Shown here: piece after piece, positions 8,849-17,168 of the stretch | How positions within the stretch are numbered: the stretch's first letter is position 1 | Layout of the letters: each line of letters opens with the position of its first letter | The notes under the pieces: generated by a model | What the model saw: the letters and a program-made list of their open reading frames with translations, nothing else | What the model was told of the DNA's origin: nothing | The model's database searches: none | Position numbers and translations under genes: made by a program | Source of the DNA: Pseudomarimonas salicorniae | GTDB lineage: Bacteria > Pseudomonadota > Gammaproteobacteria > Xanthomonadales > Xanthomonadaceae | NCBI RefSeq assembly: GCF_023156535.1 | Contig: NZ_JALNMH010000018.1 | Location: 1-50,152, forward strand | Direction: 5' to 3' | Length of the DNA stretch: 50,152 bases

Positions 8849-8924
8849 TTCATGTACTCCGGTTCGTTAGCGACGCTGTGCGCCGCAACGGGTGCTGTCC
8901 GAACGGACGGGATGTTTGGGGATG

Positions 8925-9050
8925 AGGGCTCAGGGCTCAGGGCTCAGGGCTCAGGGCTCAGGGCTCAGAATGCAGCTTGGGGCATGACAGCAAGGCCTTG
9001 CGTTCGCCTCGCCCTGCTTTCCTGAGCCCTAGCCTCTAGTCCCTAGGCCC
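8925..9050. repeat. AGGGCTC heptamer tandem repeat and its inverted counterpart
   Basis: Six perfect copies of AGGGCTC occupy 8925-8966. About 55 bp further on, the complementary TGAGCCCTAG-type sequence with CTAG-rich variants runs to about 9050, so the two blocks can pair. It lies inside the rpsR-rplI gap. The same repeat recurs at 37127-37348. Confidence 0.85.
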
Positions 9051-9053
9051 TAC

Positions 9054-9278
9054 TCAGTGATTGTCGCAGTACGGCAGCAGGGCCAGGTAGCGGGCGCGCT
9101 TGATGGCGGTCGCGAGCTGGCGCTGGTACTTCGACTTGGTGCCGGTGATGCGGCTCGGGACGATCTTGCCGGTCTCGGTCACGTACTGGCGGAGGGTGTT
9201 GAGATCCTTGTAGTCGATCTCGGTCACGCCCTCGGCGGTGAACTTGCAGAACTTGCGGCGGCGGAAGAACTTGGACAT
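9054..9278 (-). CDS. rpsR: 30S ribosomal protein S18
   Basis: The 74-aa basic protein starts [13 protein letters not shown] and contains the S18 core ([20 protein letters not shown], ending in ARYLALLPY). S18 binds S6 on the platform of the small subunit. It lies 33 bp downstream of rpsF. Confidence 0.98.
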   Translation of the reverse strand: MSKFFRRRKFCKFTAEGVTEIDYKDLNTLRQYVTETGKIVPSRITGTKSKYQRQLATAIKRARYLALLPYCDNH

Positions 9279-9311
9279 GTCGGTTTCCTAGAGTGAGCGG
9301 TCGGACAGGAC

Positions 9312-9731
9312 TCAGGCAGCTTCGTCGTTGCTGCTGTTGCTGCTGCTGTCGTTGCTGTCGCTGGAGTCGCTGCTGCTGTCGTCGTCACGACGGCGACGCT
9401 CCGGCTTCTCGTCCTTGGCCTTCATGATGTGGCTCATCTCGGTGACCGCCTCGTCGCAGCTGATCACCATGTGGCGCAGCACCGCGTCGTTGAAGCGGAA
9501 GCCGGAGACCAGCTCGTTCAGCACGGCCTGGGGGCACTCGATGTTGAACATCACGTAATGGGCCTTGACCAGGTTCTGGATCGGATAGGCCAGCTGGCGG
9601 CGGCCCCAGTCTTCCAGACGGTGGATCACGCCCTCGCCGCCCTCGATCAGCGACTTGTAGCGCTCGATCATGGCGGGGACCTGCTCGCTCTGGTCCGGAT
9701 GGACCATGAACACGACTTCGTAATGACGCAT
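9312..9731 (-). CDS. rpsF: 30S ribosomal protein S6
   Basis: The 139-aa protein starts [17 protein letters not shown] and has the S6 ferredoxin-like fold to about residue 100. A low-complexity acidic tail rich in Ser, Asp and Asn follows; E. coli S6 also has an acidic tail, extended by RimK. The ATG at 9731 follows AAGGAG; the longer frame upstream is rejected because it would run into the leader. It is the first gene of rpsF-rpsR-rplI. Confidence 0.97.
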   Translation of the reverse strand: MRHYEVVFMVHPDQSEQVPAMIERYKSLIEGGEGVIHRLEDWGRRQLAYPIQNLVKAHYVMFNIECPQAVLNELVSGFRFNDAVLRHMVISCDEAVTEMSHIMKAKDEKPERRRRDDDSSSDSSDSNDSSSNSSNDEAA

Positions 9732-9826
9732 TGCTTCTCTCCTTGTGGATACCGGGCCGTTTCCGGAACCGGCAGCCTTCCGCGGGATGCGGTAAGGCAA
9801 GTGACCCGCAGGACGCGGGGCGCGAA

Positions 9827-9855
9827 ATGGTACGCGCCCGCGGCCGCTGCCGCAA
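9827..9855 (-). promoter_or_regulatory. Probable sigma-70 promoter of the rpsF operon
   Basis: TTGCGG (9850-9855) and TACCAT (9827-9832) on the minus strand are exactly 17 bp apart. They lie about 95 bp upstream of the rpsF ATG, leaving a leader of roughly 85 nt. It sits between the stop of the methyltransferase gene (9864) and rpsF, so the operon is expressed independently of that gene. Confidence 0.65.
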
Positions 9856-9863
9856 GCCGGGGC

Positions 9864-10409
9864 TCAGGCGACGGTCAGCTCCAGGTACATGGTCAGGGTC
9901 TCCTCCGGGCCGCGCATGTCGAGACCGCGCATCGCCGGATGCAGGGACTCGTTGAAGGCCGACTCATGCAGGACGAGTCCGGCGCTGTTGGCCAGGCAGC
10001 GCAGGGTGGCGCGGTCGTAGACGAAGGGGCCGACCCCGCGCAGGCCGAGGTTCAGGACCTCGGCGGCGGTGTCGCAGAGCAGGGGCAGGCCGACGTGACG
10101 GTGCCAGATCTCGCGCAGCCAGTCGGGGCGTTCGAGGTAGGCGCGGGTGAAGCGCGCAAGGTCCGGGGTCAGGATGCGCACCACCCCGCCCGGCTGCAGG
10201 ATGCGCCGGCACTCGCGAAAGAAGCCGAGGCAGGCCTCGGGGGCGATCTGAGAGATCACCTCCTCGCAGAACAGGCATTCGACGCTGGCATCGGGCAGGT
10301 CCAGGGGCCGGCCGATATCGGCGACGATATCGGGATGGAGGGCGGCATCGATGTCGACGCTGAGGAAGCCCTCGATACGCCGCTCGCCGGCACCGATGCT
10401 GAGCTTCAT
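9864..10409 (-). CDS. Class I SAM-dependent methyltransferase-like protein
   Basis: The 181-aa protein begins MKLSIGAGERRIEGFLSVDID, a Rossmann-fold motif I with the acidic end of strand 2. It continues with a DLPDASVECLFCEEVISQI segment and RILQPGGVVRILTPDL, typical of Methyltransf_11 proteins. Short members of this type are often linked to surface polysaccharide modification, but the substrate cannot be read here. Its start overlaps the stop of the DUF885 gene by 4 bp, so the two are translationally coupled. Confidence 0.8.
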   Translation of the reverse strand: MKLSIGAGERRIEGFLSVDIDAALHPDIVADIGRPLDLPDASVECLFCEEVISQIAPEACLGFFRECRRILQPGGVVRILTPDLARFTRAYLERPDWLREIWHRHVGLPLLCDTAAEVLNLGLRGVGPFVYDRATLRCLANSAGLVLHESAFNESLHPAMRGLDMRGPEETLTMYLELTVA

Positions 10410-12154
10410 TCCCCCCCCTGCTGGCGGGCGATCCAGCGCTCCATATGCTGCTCGAGCACGGCCAGCGGCACCGAACCGGTGGCCAGCACGGCGTCATTGA
10501 AGTCGCGCAGGTCGAACTTCTCGCCCAGCGCCTTCTCGGCGCGGGCGCGCAGCTCGGAGATGCGCAGCTGGCCGATCTTGTAGGCCAGGGCCTGGCCCGG
10601 CCAGGCGATGTAACGATCGATCTCGTTGATCACGTCCTGGCGGGTCTTGGGCGCGTTGGCGAGGAAATAGTCGATCGCCTGCTGCCGGCTCCAGCCCTTG
10701 GCATGCATGCCGGTGTCGACCACCAGGCGCACCGCGCGCCACATGTCATAGGCCAGCTGGCCCATGCGGTCGTAGGGGTCGCCGTAGAGGCCCATCTCGT
10801 AGCCGAGGCGCTCGGCGTAGAGCGCCCAGCCCTCGCCGTAGGCAACGATGTAGGCGACCTTGCGGAACATCGGCTGCTCGGGCAGCTCAAGGCCCAGGGC
10901 GAACTGGAAGTGATGGCCGGGCACCGCCTCGTGCAGGGACAGGGCCATCATCTCCCACTTCGGCCGCACCTCGGGCTTATACAGGTTCACGTAGTAGAAG
11001 CCGGCCCGCGAGCCGTCGGTGGCGCCCGGCTGGTAGTAGGCGGTGGTGGTGTCCGGGGCGATGTTGTCGGGGATCGGACGCACGCCGTAGGGCATGCGCG
11101 GCAGCTTCCGGAACACCTTGACCAGCTCCGGATCGATCCGCTTGGAGATCGCCCGATAGCCTTCCAGCAGGGCCTCGGGGCTTTCGTAGTAGAACTTGGG
11201 ATCGCTGCGCAGGTGCTCGAAGAAGGCGCCGAGGTCGCCCTCGAACTTCACCTCCTGTTTCACCTGCTCCATCTCGGCGCGGATCCGCGCGACCTCCTTC
11301 AGGCCGATGGCATGGATCGCATCGGGGCTCAGCTCGGTGGTGGTGAAGAAACCGGCCACCCAGGCGTAGTAGTCCTCGCCCTGGGGCTGGTCGGTGGCGG
11401 CGATGCTCTCGCTGCAGGCCGGCAGGTACTGCTCGTCGAAGAAGCTGCTCAGCCTGCGGTAGGCAGGCAGCACCGATTCGGCGATGGCCTGGCGGCCGGC
11501 GGCGCGCAGGCGCTGGCGATCGGCCTCGGGAATCGACTCGGGCATCCCGGCGAAAACCTTCCAGAAGGACGAGTCCTCGACCTTGTGGACCGCCTGCGCC
11601 TTGAGTTGGCCGGAGACGCGCTGCATCACCACCCGCGGCGGGGTGACCTTTTCCCGGATGCCCTCGGCCATCAGCGCCTGGGTCTGCGCGGCATAGGTAT
11701 CGAAGGCGCGCAGCCGGGCGATCCAGTTCTCGTAGTCCTGCACGGTGCGTGGCGGGATCTGCTCCAGGATGTTGACGAAGGTCTGGATGCCGCCGCGCTG
11801 GTTGATCGGCGCGAGGTGGCGACGGAAGCGCTGGCCGGCGATCTGCTGGCGCAGCTGCCAGCCGAACACCTCGTGGTTCAGGCGATCGGCATCGGACAGC
11901 TCGGAGGCGTCGATGGCCTCCAGCCTGGCCAGCGCGGCGCGGTCGACCGCCTGACTGGCGGCGATGGCGTCGGGACTGAGGTCCGGCAGCTGATCGGCGA
12001 AGCGCTTGTCCCCGTAGTAGGAGGCTGACAGCGGGTCCTCGCGCAGGCCACGCTCCCATTCATCGGCAAACAGCCGTTTGAGGACCTCGGTGGGCGTCTC
12101 CGCCTGCACCAGGACAGGGGCGATCAGGCACAACAAAACCAGCAGTCGCGACAT
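10406..12154 (-). CDS. DUF885-family secreted protein (putative metallopeptidase)
   Basis: The 582-aa protein has an N-terminal signal peptide (MSRLLVLLCLIAPVLVQA) and is predicted periplasmic or exported. The rest is one DUF885 domain. The segment LHEAVPGHHFQ, near residue 430, carries the HExxxGHH-type motif that marks this family as probable zinc peptidases. Substrate is unknown. Four-bp overlap with the following methyltransferase suggests an operon. It is divergent from the TPR gene at 12301. Confidence 0.88.
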   Translation of the reverse strand: MSRLLVLLCLIAPVLVQAETPTEVLKRLFADEWERGLREDPLSASYYGDKRFADQLPDLSPDAIAASQAVDRAALARLEAIDASELSDADRLNHEVFGWQLRQQIAGQRFRRHLAPINQRGGIQTFVNILEQIPPRTVQDYENWIARLRAFDTYAAQTQALMAEGIREKVTPPRVVMQRVSGQLKAQAVHKVEDSSFWKVFAGMPESIPEADRQRLRAAGRQAIAESVLPAYRRLSSFFDEQYLPACSESIAATDQPQGEDYYAWVAGFFTTTELSPDAIHAIGLKEVARIRAEMEQVKQEVKFEGDLGAFFEHLRSDPKFYYESPEALLEGYRAISKRIDPELVKVFRKLPRMPYGVRPIPDNIAPDTTTAYYQPGATDGSRAGFYYVNLYKPEVRPKWEMMALSLHEAVPGHHFQFALGLELPEQPMFRKVAYIVAYGEGWALYAERLGYEMGLYGDPYDRMGQLAYDMWRAVRLVVDTGMHAKGWSRQQAIDYFLANAPKTRQDVINEIDRYIAWPGQALAYKIGQLRISELRARAEKALGEKFDLRDFNDAVLATGSVPLAVLEQHMERWIARQQGGE

Positions 12155-12300
12155 GACAGGCTCCGGGCGGGGGGAGCCAGGAGTCTACCCCGAGCCCGCC
12201 CGGGCACGGCCGGCACAGGTCGCGGACACCCTGCCTTCTGGCGCTGGGCAGCTTTCCGGCCCACGGGTAAGGTAGGCGCGCACTCCCCGATCGACCTCGC

Positions 12301-14433
12301 GTGAACCGGCCAGCCTCTCCTTCCCTGCTCAGCGATGCCTGGACCGAGCTGCGTCGGCGCAAGGTAGTCCGGGCGGCGGGCGCCTATGCGGTCACCGCCT
12401 TCGTCGTCCTGCAGCTGGCCGAGATCACCTTCGAGCCGCTCGGCCTGCCACCGCGCGCACTGACCTGGACCATCCTCGCCGCCATCCTCGGCTTTCCGCT
12501 GGTCCTGGTGGTGTCCTGGTACTTCGACCTGGGGCCCCGCGGGATGACCCGCGACCGCAACCGCGCCCAGCGCGCCGGCGCGGTGTTCGCCATGCTGCTG
12601 GTGCTGTTGACCACCGCCGGGCTCGGCCTGTGGCTGGTCGGCATCTACGAGCGCGAGGACGCCGGCGCCGCCGCATCCACCGCCGCCCACGACGCCCCGG
12701 ACAACTCGGTCGCCGTGCTGCCCTTCGACGACATGAGCGCCGAGCGCGACCAGAGCTATCTGGCCGAGGGCATCGCCGAGGAGCTGCTCGACCGCCTCGC
12801 CCAGAACCGCGCCCTGCGCGTGGCCGCGCGCACCAGCTCGTTCGCCCTGCGCGCGCAGGGCCTCGACGCGCGACAGATGGGCGAGACCCTCGGCGTGCGC
12901 TGGCTGCTGGAGGGCTCGGTGCGCAAGGCCGGCAGCCGCCTGCGGATCACCGCCCAGCTGATCGATACGCGCAGCGGATTCCACCAGTGGTCGCAGACCT
13001 ACGAGCGCGATGATGGCGATCTGTTCGCCCTGCAGGACGAGGTCAGCGAGGCGATCGCCGCCACGCTCAACGGGCTGATCGGTGGAGAAGCCTTGGCGGC
13101 AGTGGAGGATTCGCGCGCCCTGTCGAGCGATCCCGCGGCGCTGCAGGCCTTTCTCGCCGGTCGGCAGCAGTGGCGGCTGCGCACCGCGGCAGGTCTTGCC
13201 GCGGCGATCGAGCTGTTCCGCGAGGCGGTGGAACGCGATGCGGAGTTCGCCCGGGCCTGGTCGGGCCTGGCCGATGCCTATCTGCTGCAGGCCAACTACG
13301 GATTCCGCCCGGTGCAGGAGGCCCTGGCCCTGGCCGAGCCGGCAGCGGTGCGCGCGGTCAGCCTGGCCCCGGACCTGGGCGAGGCCTGGGCCAGCCTCGG
13401 CCTGCTGCGCAGCATCGCTGGCCAGCTCGAGGCCGCCGAGCGCAGCCTGCGCGAGGCCATGCGCCTCGACCCGCGCTACGAGATGGCACCGATGTGGCTG
13501 GCCGACGTGCTCGGCAGGGGCGGCCGCTTCGACGCCCAGCTCGACGTGCTGCGCCAGGCCCAGGCGCTGAATCCGCTGGAGCCGATCATCGGCGGCAACC
13601 TGGCCCAGTCGCTGGCCCTGCACGGACGCTTCGAAGAGGCCGAGGCCGTGCTGCAGCGGCTGCTGGCAGTGACCCCCGAGAGCACGCCCCTGCTGCGCAC
13701 CGCCGCAGATATCGCCCTGCAGCGCGGCCAGCTGGCCCGCGCCTGGGAGCTGGCCGAGCGCGCCGAAGCCAGCGATCCGGGCGCGCCGGCCACGCTCGAG
13801 ACCCGGATCCATGTGCTGCTCCTGCTGGGCGCCGCGGATCGGGCCGAACAGCTGCTGGCGGCCCTGCCCCAGGGCAGCCTGCGGCGGCTGGCCGCCCGCC
13901 AGTGGACCGCCCTCTATGCCGATCCGCCCCGATGGCTCCCCGAAGTACGCGAAGGCCTGGCCGGGCTCGAGGCCGAACGCGGCGAGGAAGCCCGCTTCCT
14001 GCGCCTGCTGTCGGCCTGGGCGGCGCTGGTCAGCGGCGAGCGCGAGGCGGCGCGGCGACAACTGCAGGGCCTGGCCGACCAGCCGGGCGGCGCCGATCCA
14101 CAGCACTTCGAAATCACGTCCCTGCTGGCCGCCCTCGGCGGCGACGGCGCCAGTGACAGCGCACGCTGGTGCGAGGAAGCTGCGCGCTGGCAGCAGCTCG
14201 GCAGCGGCTCGACCAAGGGCCAGGTCGCGGCTGCGGCCGCGCTCTCGCTGTGCGGTGAGTCCGACCCGGCCATGCTGGCTTTGGAGCGCGCGGTAGCGGC
14301 GGGCTTCAGCGATGCCCGCCAGGCCGCCGCCGACCCGCGCTTCGCTGCCCTGCGAAAAACACCCCGTTTCGCCGAGCTGCTGGCGCAGATGCGCGAGCGC
14401 GTCGCGGCCGAGCGCGAGCAGGCGGGACTGTAG
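12301..14433 (+). CDS. Membrane-anchored TolB/FlgO-like and TPR protein
   Basis: The 710-aa protein has three membrane helices in the first 120 residues (VVRAAGAYAVTAFVVLQLAE; the segment after it; AVFAMLLVLLTTAGLGLWLV). A domain at about 138-260 starts SVAVLPFDDMS and continues to WLLEGSVRKAG, the TolB-N/FlgO-like module often fused to adenylate-cyclase-like or regulatory proteins. From about 265 to the end are tetratricopeptide repeats. This architecture is common in Xanthomonadales, where the N-terminus is often a DNA-binding or cyclase domain; here it is a membrane segment instead. Function is unknown; a scaffold or sensor is likely. The start is a GTG without clear Shine-Dalgarno. Confidence 0.8.
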   Translation: MNRPASPSLLSDAWTELRRRKVVRAAGAYAVTAFVVLQLAEITFEPLGLPPRALTWTILAAILGFPLVLVVSWYFDLGPRGMTRDRNRAQRAGAVFAMLLVLLTTAGLGLWLVGIYEREDAGAAASTAAHDAPDNSVAVLPFDDMSAERDQSYLAEGIAEELLDRLAQNRALRVAARTSSFALRAQGLDARQMGETLGVRWLLEGSVRKAGSRLRITAQLIDTRSGFHQWSQTYERDDGDLFALQDEVSEAIAATLNGLIGGEALAAVEDSRALSSDPAALQAFLAGRQQWRLRTAAGLAAAIELFREAVERDAEFARAWSGLADAYLLQANYGFRPVQEALALAEPAAVRAVSLAPDLGEAWASLGLLRSIAGQLEAAERSLREAMRLDPRYEMAPMWLADVLGRGGRFDAQLDVLRQAQALNPLEPIIGGNLAQSLALHGRFEEAEAVLQRLLAVTPESTPLLRTAADIALQRGQLARAWELAERAEASDPGAPATLETRIHVLLLLGAADRAEQLLAALPQGSLRRLAARQWTALYADPPRWLPEVREGLAGLEAERGEEARFLRLLSAWAALVSGEREAARRQLQGLADQPGGADPQHFEITSLLAALGGDGASDSARWCEEAARWQQLGSGSTKGQVAAAAALSLCGESDPAMLALERAVAAGFSDARQAAADPRFAALRKTPRFAELLAQMRERVAAEREQAGL

Positions 14434-15090
14434 TCCGAACCATCGGGTGCCCCACTCCATAGGGTGCGGCTGGCCGCACCGAACGTACCGTGTTAACGGC
14501 GTTGCCGTGGCAGTCCGTCGCGGCGGGGTGTCGGACGAGTCTCTCGATCAAGAGCGAAGGCGGCCCGCGAAGGACGCGAAGATCGCGAAGGGGCCGGAGG
14601 GTGTTCGGATTGGGCGCGCGCACCGCGCACCGCGGCGTCGCAGGACTGCCATGCACCCCGGCAACGGCCAGTCTCCGCGGTCGCGCCCGAGGGCACTCCC
14701 ACAGGCGCGCTGCAACGGCGCCGACAACGCATAGGGTGCGGCTGGCCGCACCGCACGCAGCGTTCGAACGGCGTTGCCGTCGCGGCACGGCGGCGGGAAT
14801 CACGATCACGAGCAGGAACGATCCGCGAAGGACACAAGACGCGAAGGCAGGCCGAGGCTTCCGGGCTGCCGCGTTACGTGCAGCGGACCGCGGCGTCGCG
14901 GAACGGCGATGGGCCGCGGCAGCGGCGGGTCTCCGCGGTCGTGCCCGAGGGCACTCCCACGGGCGCGCTGCAACGGCGCGGGTCAACGCGCATTGGGTGC
15001 GGCTGGCCGCACCGGGCATACGGTCCGAAGGCCCGTACCGATGCGCCCAACGCACACCCTATAGGGCTTCGCCGACGCGCAACGAGGCCC
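14434..15090. repeat. Gene-free repeat cluster with degenerate tandem duplication
   Basis: No credible gene. Two diverged copies of a roughly 265-bp block lie head to tail (14459-14728 and 14731-14990). Each starts with a family C half (ATAGGGTGCGGCTGGCCGCACC), then GGCGTTGCCG, then a GCGAAGGA-rich stretch, and ends with a family B half (CGCGGTCG...GAGGGCACTCCCAC) and GGCGCGCTGCAACGGCG. A third family C element follows at 14992-15063. Confidence 0.75.
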
Positions 15091-15163
15091 CGTAGAGGCT
15101 CTGCTCGCCTGGGCGTCGCGATATGGCGACCCCATCGGGTCGCAGGCGAGCTGAGCCTCTACG
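15091..15163. repeat. Hairpin element (CGTAGAGGCTC)
   Basis: Ends CGTAGAGGCTC and GAGCCTCTACG are perfect inverted repeats, with inner pairs CTCGCCTG/CAGGCGAG. It is another palindromic intergenic element, 58 bp from the nitroreductase stop, and could serve as that gene's terminator. Confidence 0.7.
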
Positions 15164-15220
15164 TGCGGTGTTGGCGGGGCGGAAAGGCGAACGTCCGCTT
15201 CGCGCCCGAATCCACCCTGA

Positions 15221-15916
15221 TCAAAGAAACCGGACGTAGTCCTCCAGCGGCAGGCGGCTGATGGCCGGGACGCGGCAGCCCTCGGCGGGATGGCCAACCA
15301 CCAGCAGCAGGTAGGGCATCTCGTTCTTGGGCCGGCCGAGGATCTCGTTGAGGAAGCCCATCGGGCTCGGCGTATGGGTCAGGGTGGCGAGCCCGGCCAG
15401 ATGGAGGGCGGCGATCAGCATGCCGCAGGCAATGCCGACCGACTCGTGCGGGTAATAGCGCTTGTGCTTGTTGCCCTCGGCGTCGAGGCCGAAGCGCTCG
15501 TAGAACACCCCGATCAGCCAGGGCGCGGTTTCGAGGAAGGGCTTGTGCGCATCGGTTCCGAGCGGGGCCAGGGCGTCCAGCCACTCCTGTGGCGCGCGCT
15601 GGCTGTAGAACTGGCGCTCTTCTTCCTCGGCCGCCTCGCGGATGCGTCGCTTGATCTCCGGATCCTGCACCGCCACGAAGCGCCAGGGCTGCTGGTTCGC
15701 ACCACTGGGCGCCGTCCCCGCGGCACGCAGCGCGGCCTCGATCAGCGCGCGCGGCACCGGCGTCGCCGCGAAGTCGCGCACCGTGCGCCGGGTGCCGAGT
15801 CGCTCGGCCAGCAGGCGGGTGCGCGCCACCCGCTCGGCCTCATCCATCGCTTCGCGCGGAGGGAGGGGAACGGTGGTGGCGTCGTAGCTCTGGGTCATCG
15901 GCATGAGCGTGATCAT
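15221..15916 (-). CDS. Nitroreductase-family flavoprotein
   Basis: The 231-aa protein has the FMN-binding nitroreductase fold: [13 protein letters not shown] near the N-terminus, the [13 protein letters not shown] segment that contacts FMN, and [19 protein letters not shown] plus [17 protein letters not shown] toward the C-terminus. These resemble the iodotyrosine-deiodinase-like branch more than NfsA/B, so dehalogenase or other reductase activity is possible. The substrate is not predictable. The start is uncertain among ATGs at 15916, 15904 and 15898; the frame extends further upstream only by reading through the REP element at 16006-16072. Confidence 0.85.
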   Translation of the reverse strand: MITLMPMTQSYDATTVPLPPREAMDEAERVARTRLLAERLGTRRTVRDFAATPVPRALIEAALRAAGTAPSGANQQPWRFVAVQDPEIKRRIREAAEEEERQFYSQRAPQEWLDALAPLGTDAHKPFLETAPWLIGVFYERFGLDAEGNKHKRYYPHESVGIACGMLIAALHLAGLATLTHTPSPMGFLNEILGRPKNEMPYLLLVVGHPAEGCRVPAISRLPLEDYVRFL

Positions 15917-16005
15917 TGGAGACGCCGCATCTTCGCACAGGCTCCCGACGGCCCTCGGGGGAGGGTCGCCAGAGGGCGCCAAGCAGACCTTCCGCAAAAC
16001 CCGAA

Positions 16006-16072
16006 TGTAGGAGCCAGCTTGCTGGCGATCGTCCCATCCGTGGCGCCTATCGCCAGCAAGCTGGCTCCTACA
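16006..16072. repeat. REP-like palindrome, family A, copy 2
   Basis: Same 67-bp element as 6423-6489 with one central difference (CCGTGG versus CCGGGG). The left flank CCTTCCGCAAAACCCGA is shared with copy 3 at 34390, so the mobile unit is longer than the hairpin. Confidence 0.85.
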
Positions 16073-16235
16073 GCGGGACCGAGGCGAATGCGCACCTCGC
16101 GCCCAAACCTGCCCGAGGCGATCCGTCACGCAGCTTCCTCGACCGCCCGGGAGCGGGCGCGACCCGAGCGGTCACACCGTTGCACCAACGCCGTCAAGCC
16201 TGTTCCGCTCTGCGTATCCGTGCTCCACTTGATTG

Positions 16236-17168
16236 ATGAACATGGCGATTCGACTCACCGACCTGCACAAGTCCTTCGGCCCCAAGCAGGCCGTCCGCGG
16301 TATCGATCTCGAGGTGCCTCGGGGAGCGCTGTACGGAATCATCGGTCCGAACGGGGCGGGCAAGAGCACCACCCTGCGGATGATTCTCTCCATCCTGTTC
16401 CCCGACGCCGGGGAGATCGAGGTGCTGGGCTGCCGCTCGGCGCTGGCGGCCAAGGACCGAATCGGCTACCTGCCGGAGGAGCGCGGCGTCTACCGCAAGA
16501 TGAGCGTTGGCGACTTCCTGCGTCACATGGCACAGCTCAAGGGCGTGCCGCGGGGCGACTGCGCGCGGCGGATCGGCCACTGGCTGGAGCGGGTGGCGCT
16601 GGCCGACGTCGCCCGCAAGAAATGCGAGGAGCTGTCCAAGGGCATGCAGCAGAAGGTGCAGTTCATCGCCTCGGTGATCCACGAGCCCGAGCTGTTGATC
16701 CTCGACGAGCCATTCTCCGGCCTCGACCCGGTCGCCATGCGCCTGCTCCGCGACCTGATCCTCGAGCAGCACCGGCGCGGCACCACCGTGCTGTTCTCGA
16801 CCCATGTCATGTTCCAGGCCGAACAGCTCTGCGAGCACATCGTGATGATCCACGACGGGCGAAAGGTGCTGGACGATTCCCTGGCCGGCATCCGTGATCG
16901 TCATGCGCCGCGCGCCTTCCTGATCGAGCCGTTGGCTGCGATCGACGACGCCGCTGCGCGCCTGCAGGCCCTGCCCGGCGTGCAGGCCGTTGCGGAGTCC
17001 GGACGCGGCTGGCGCGTCGACCTGTCCGAACAGGCTGATCCCGCGACAGTCCTGCCGCAAGCGGCAGCGACGCTGCCACCGGCACGACTGGAACTGATCC
17101 AGCCTACCCTCGAGGACATCTTCATCGGCATCGCCGGCCGCCCGGCCACCACGGAGGTCGAGGCATGA
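16236..17168 (+). CDS. ABC exporter ATP-binding protein (NatA-like)
   Basis: The 310-aa protein has Walker A GPNGAGKST near residue 36, Q-loop region and signature LSKGMQQKVQF, Walker B LLILDEPFSGLD and the H-loop STH. A C-terminal DUF4162-like extension with QPTLEDIFI is typical of NatA-type ATPases. With the permease next to it (ATGA overlap) it should form an ABC-2 exporter. Substrates of this group vary (sodium, drugs, lipids) and cannot be read. ATGs at 16236 and 16242 are both possible starts; neither has a strong Shine-Dalgarno. Confidence 0.92.
   Translation: MNMAIRLTDLHKSFGPKQAVRGIDLEVPRGALYGIIGPNGAGKSTTLRMILSILFPDAGEIEVLGCRSALAAKDRIGYLPEERGVYRKMSVGDFLRHMAQLKGVPRGDCARRIGHWLERVALADVARKKCEELSKGMQQKVQFIASVIHEPELLILDEPFSGLDPVAMRLLRDLILEQHRRGTTVLFSTHVMFQAEQLCEHIVMIHDGRKVLDDSLAGIRDRHAPRAFLIEPLAAIDDAAARLQALPGVQAVAESGRGWRVDLSEQADPATVLPQAAATLPPARLELIQPTLEDIFIGIAGRPATTEVEA

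Noticed and set aside
12124-14460. 778-aa minus-strand open frame
   Set aside because: It is the antisense of the TPR/TolB gene, rich in Gln, Arg and Gly in the way GC-rich antisense frames are, with no domain.
15917-16129. N-terminal extension of the nitroreductase
   Set aside because: The extension is translated REP palindrome sequence without family similarity.
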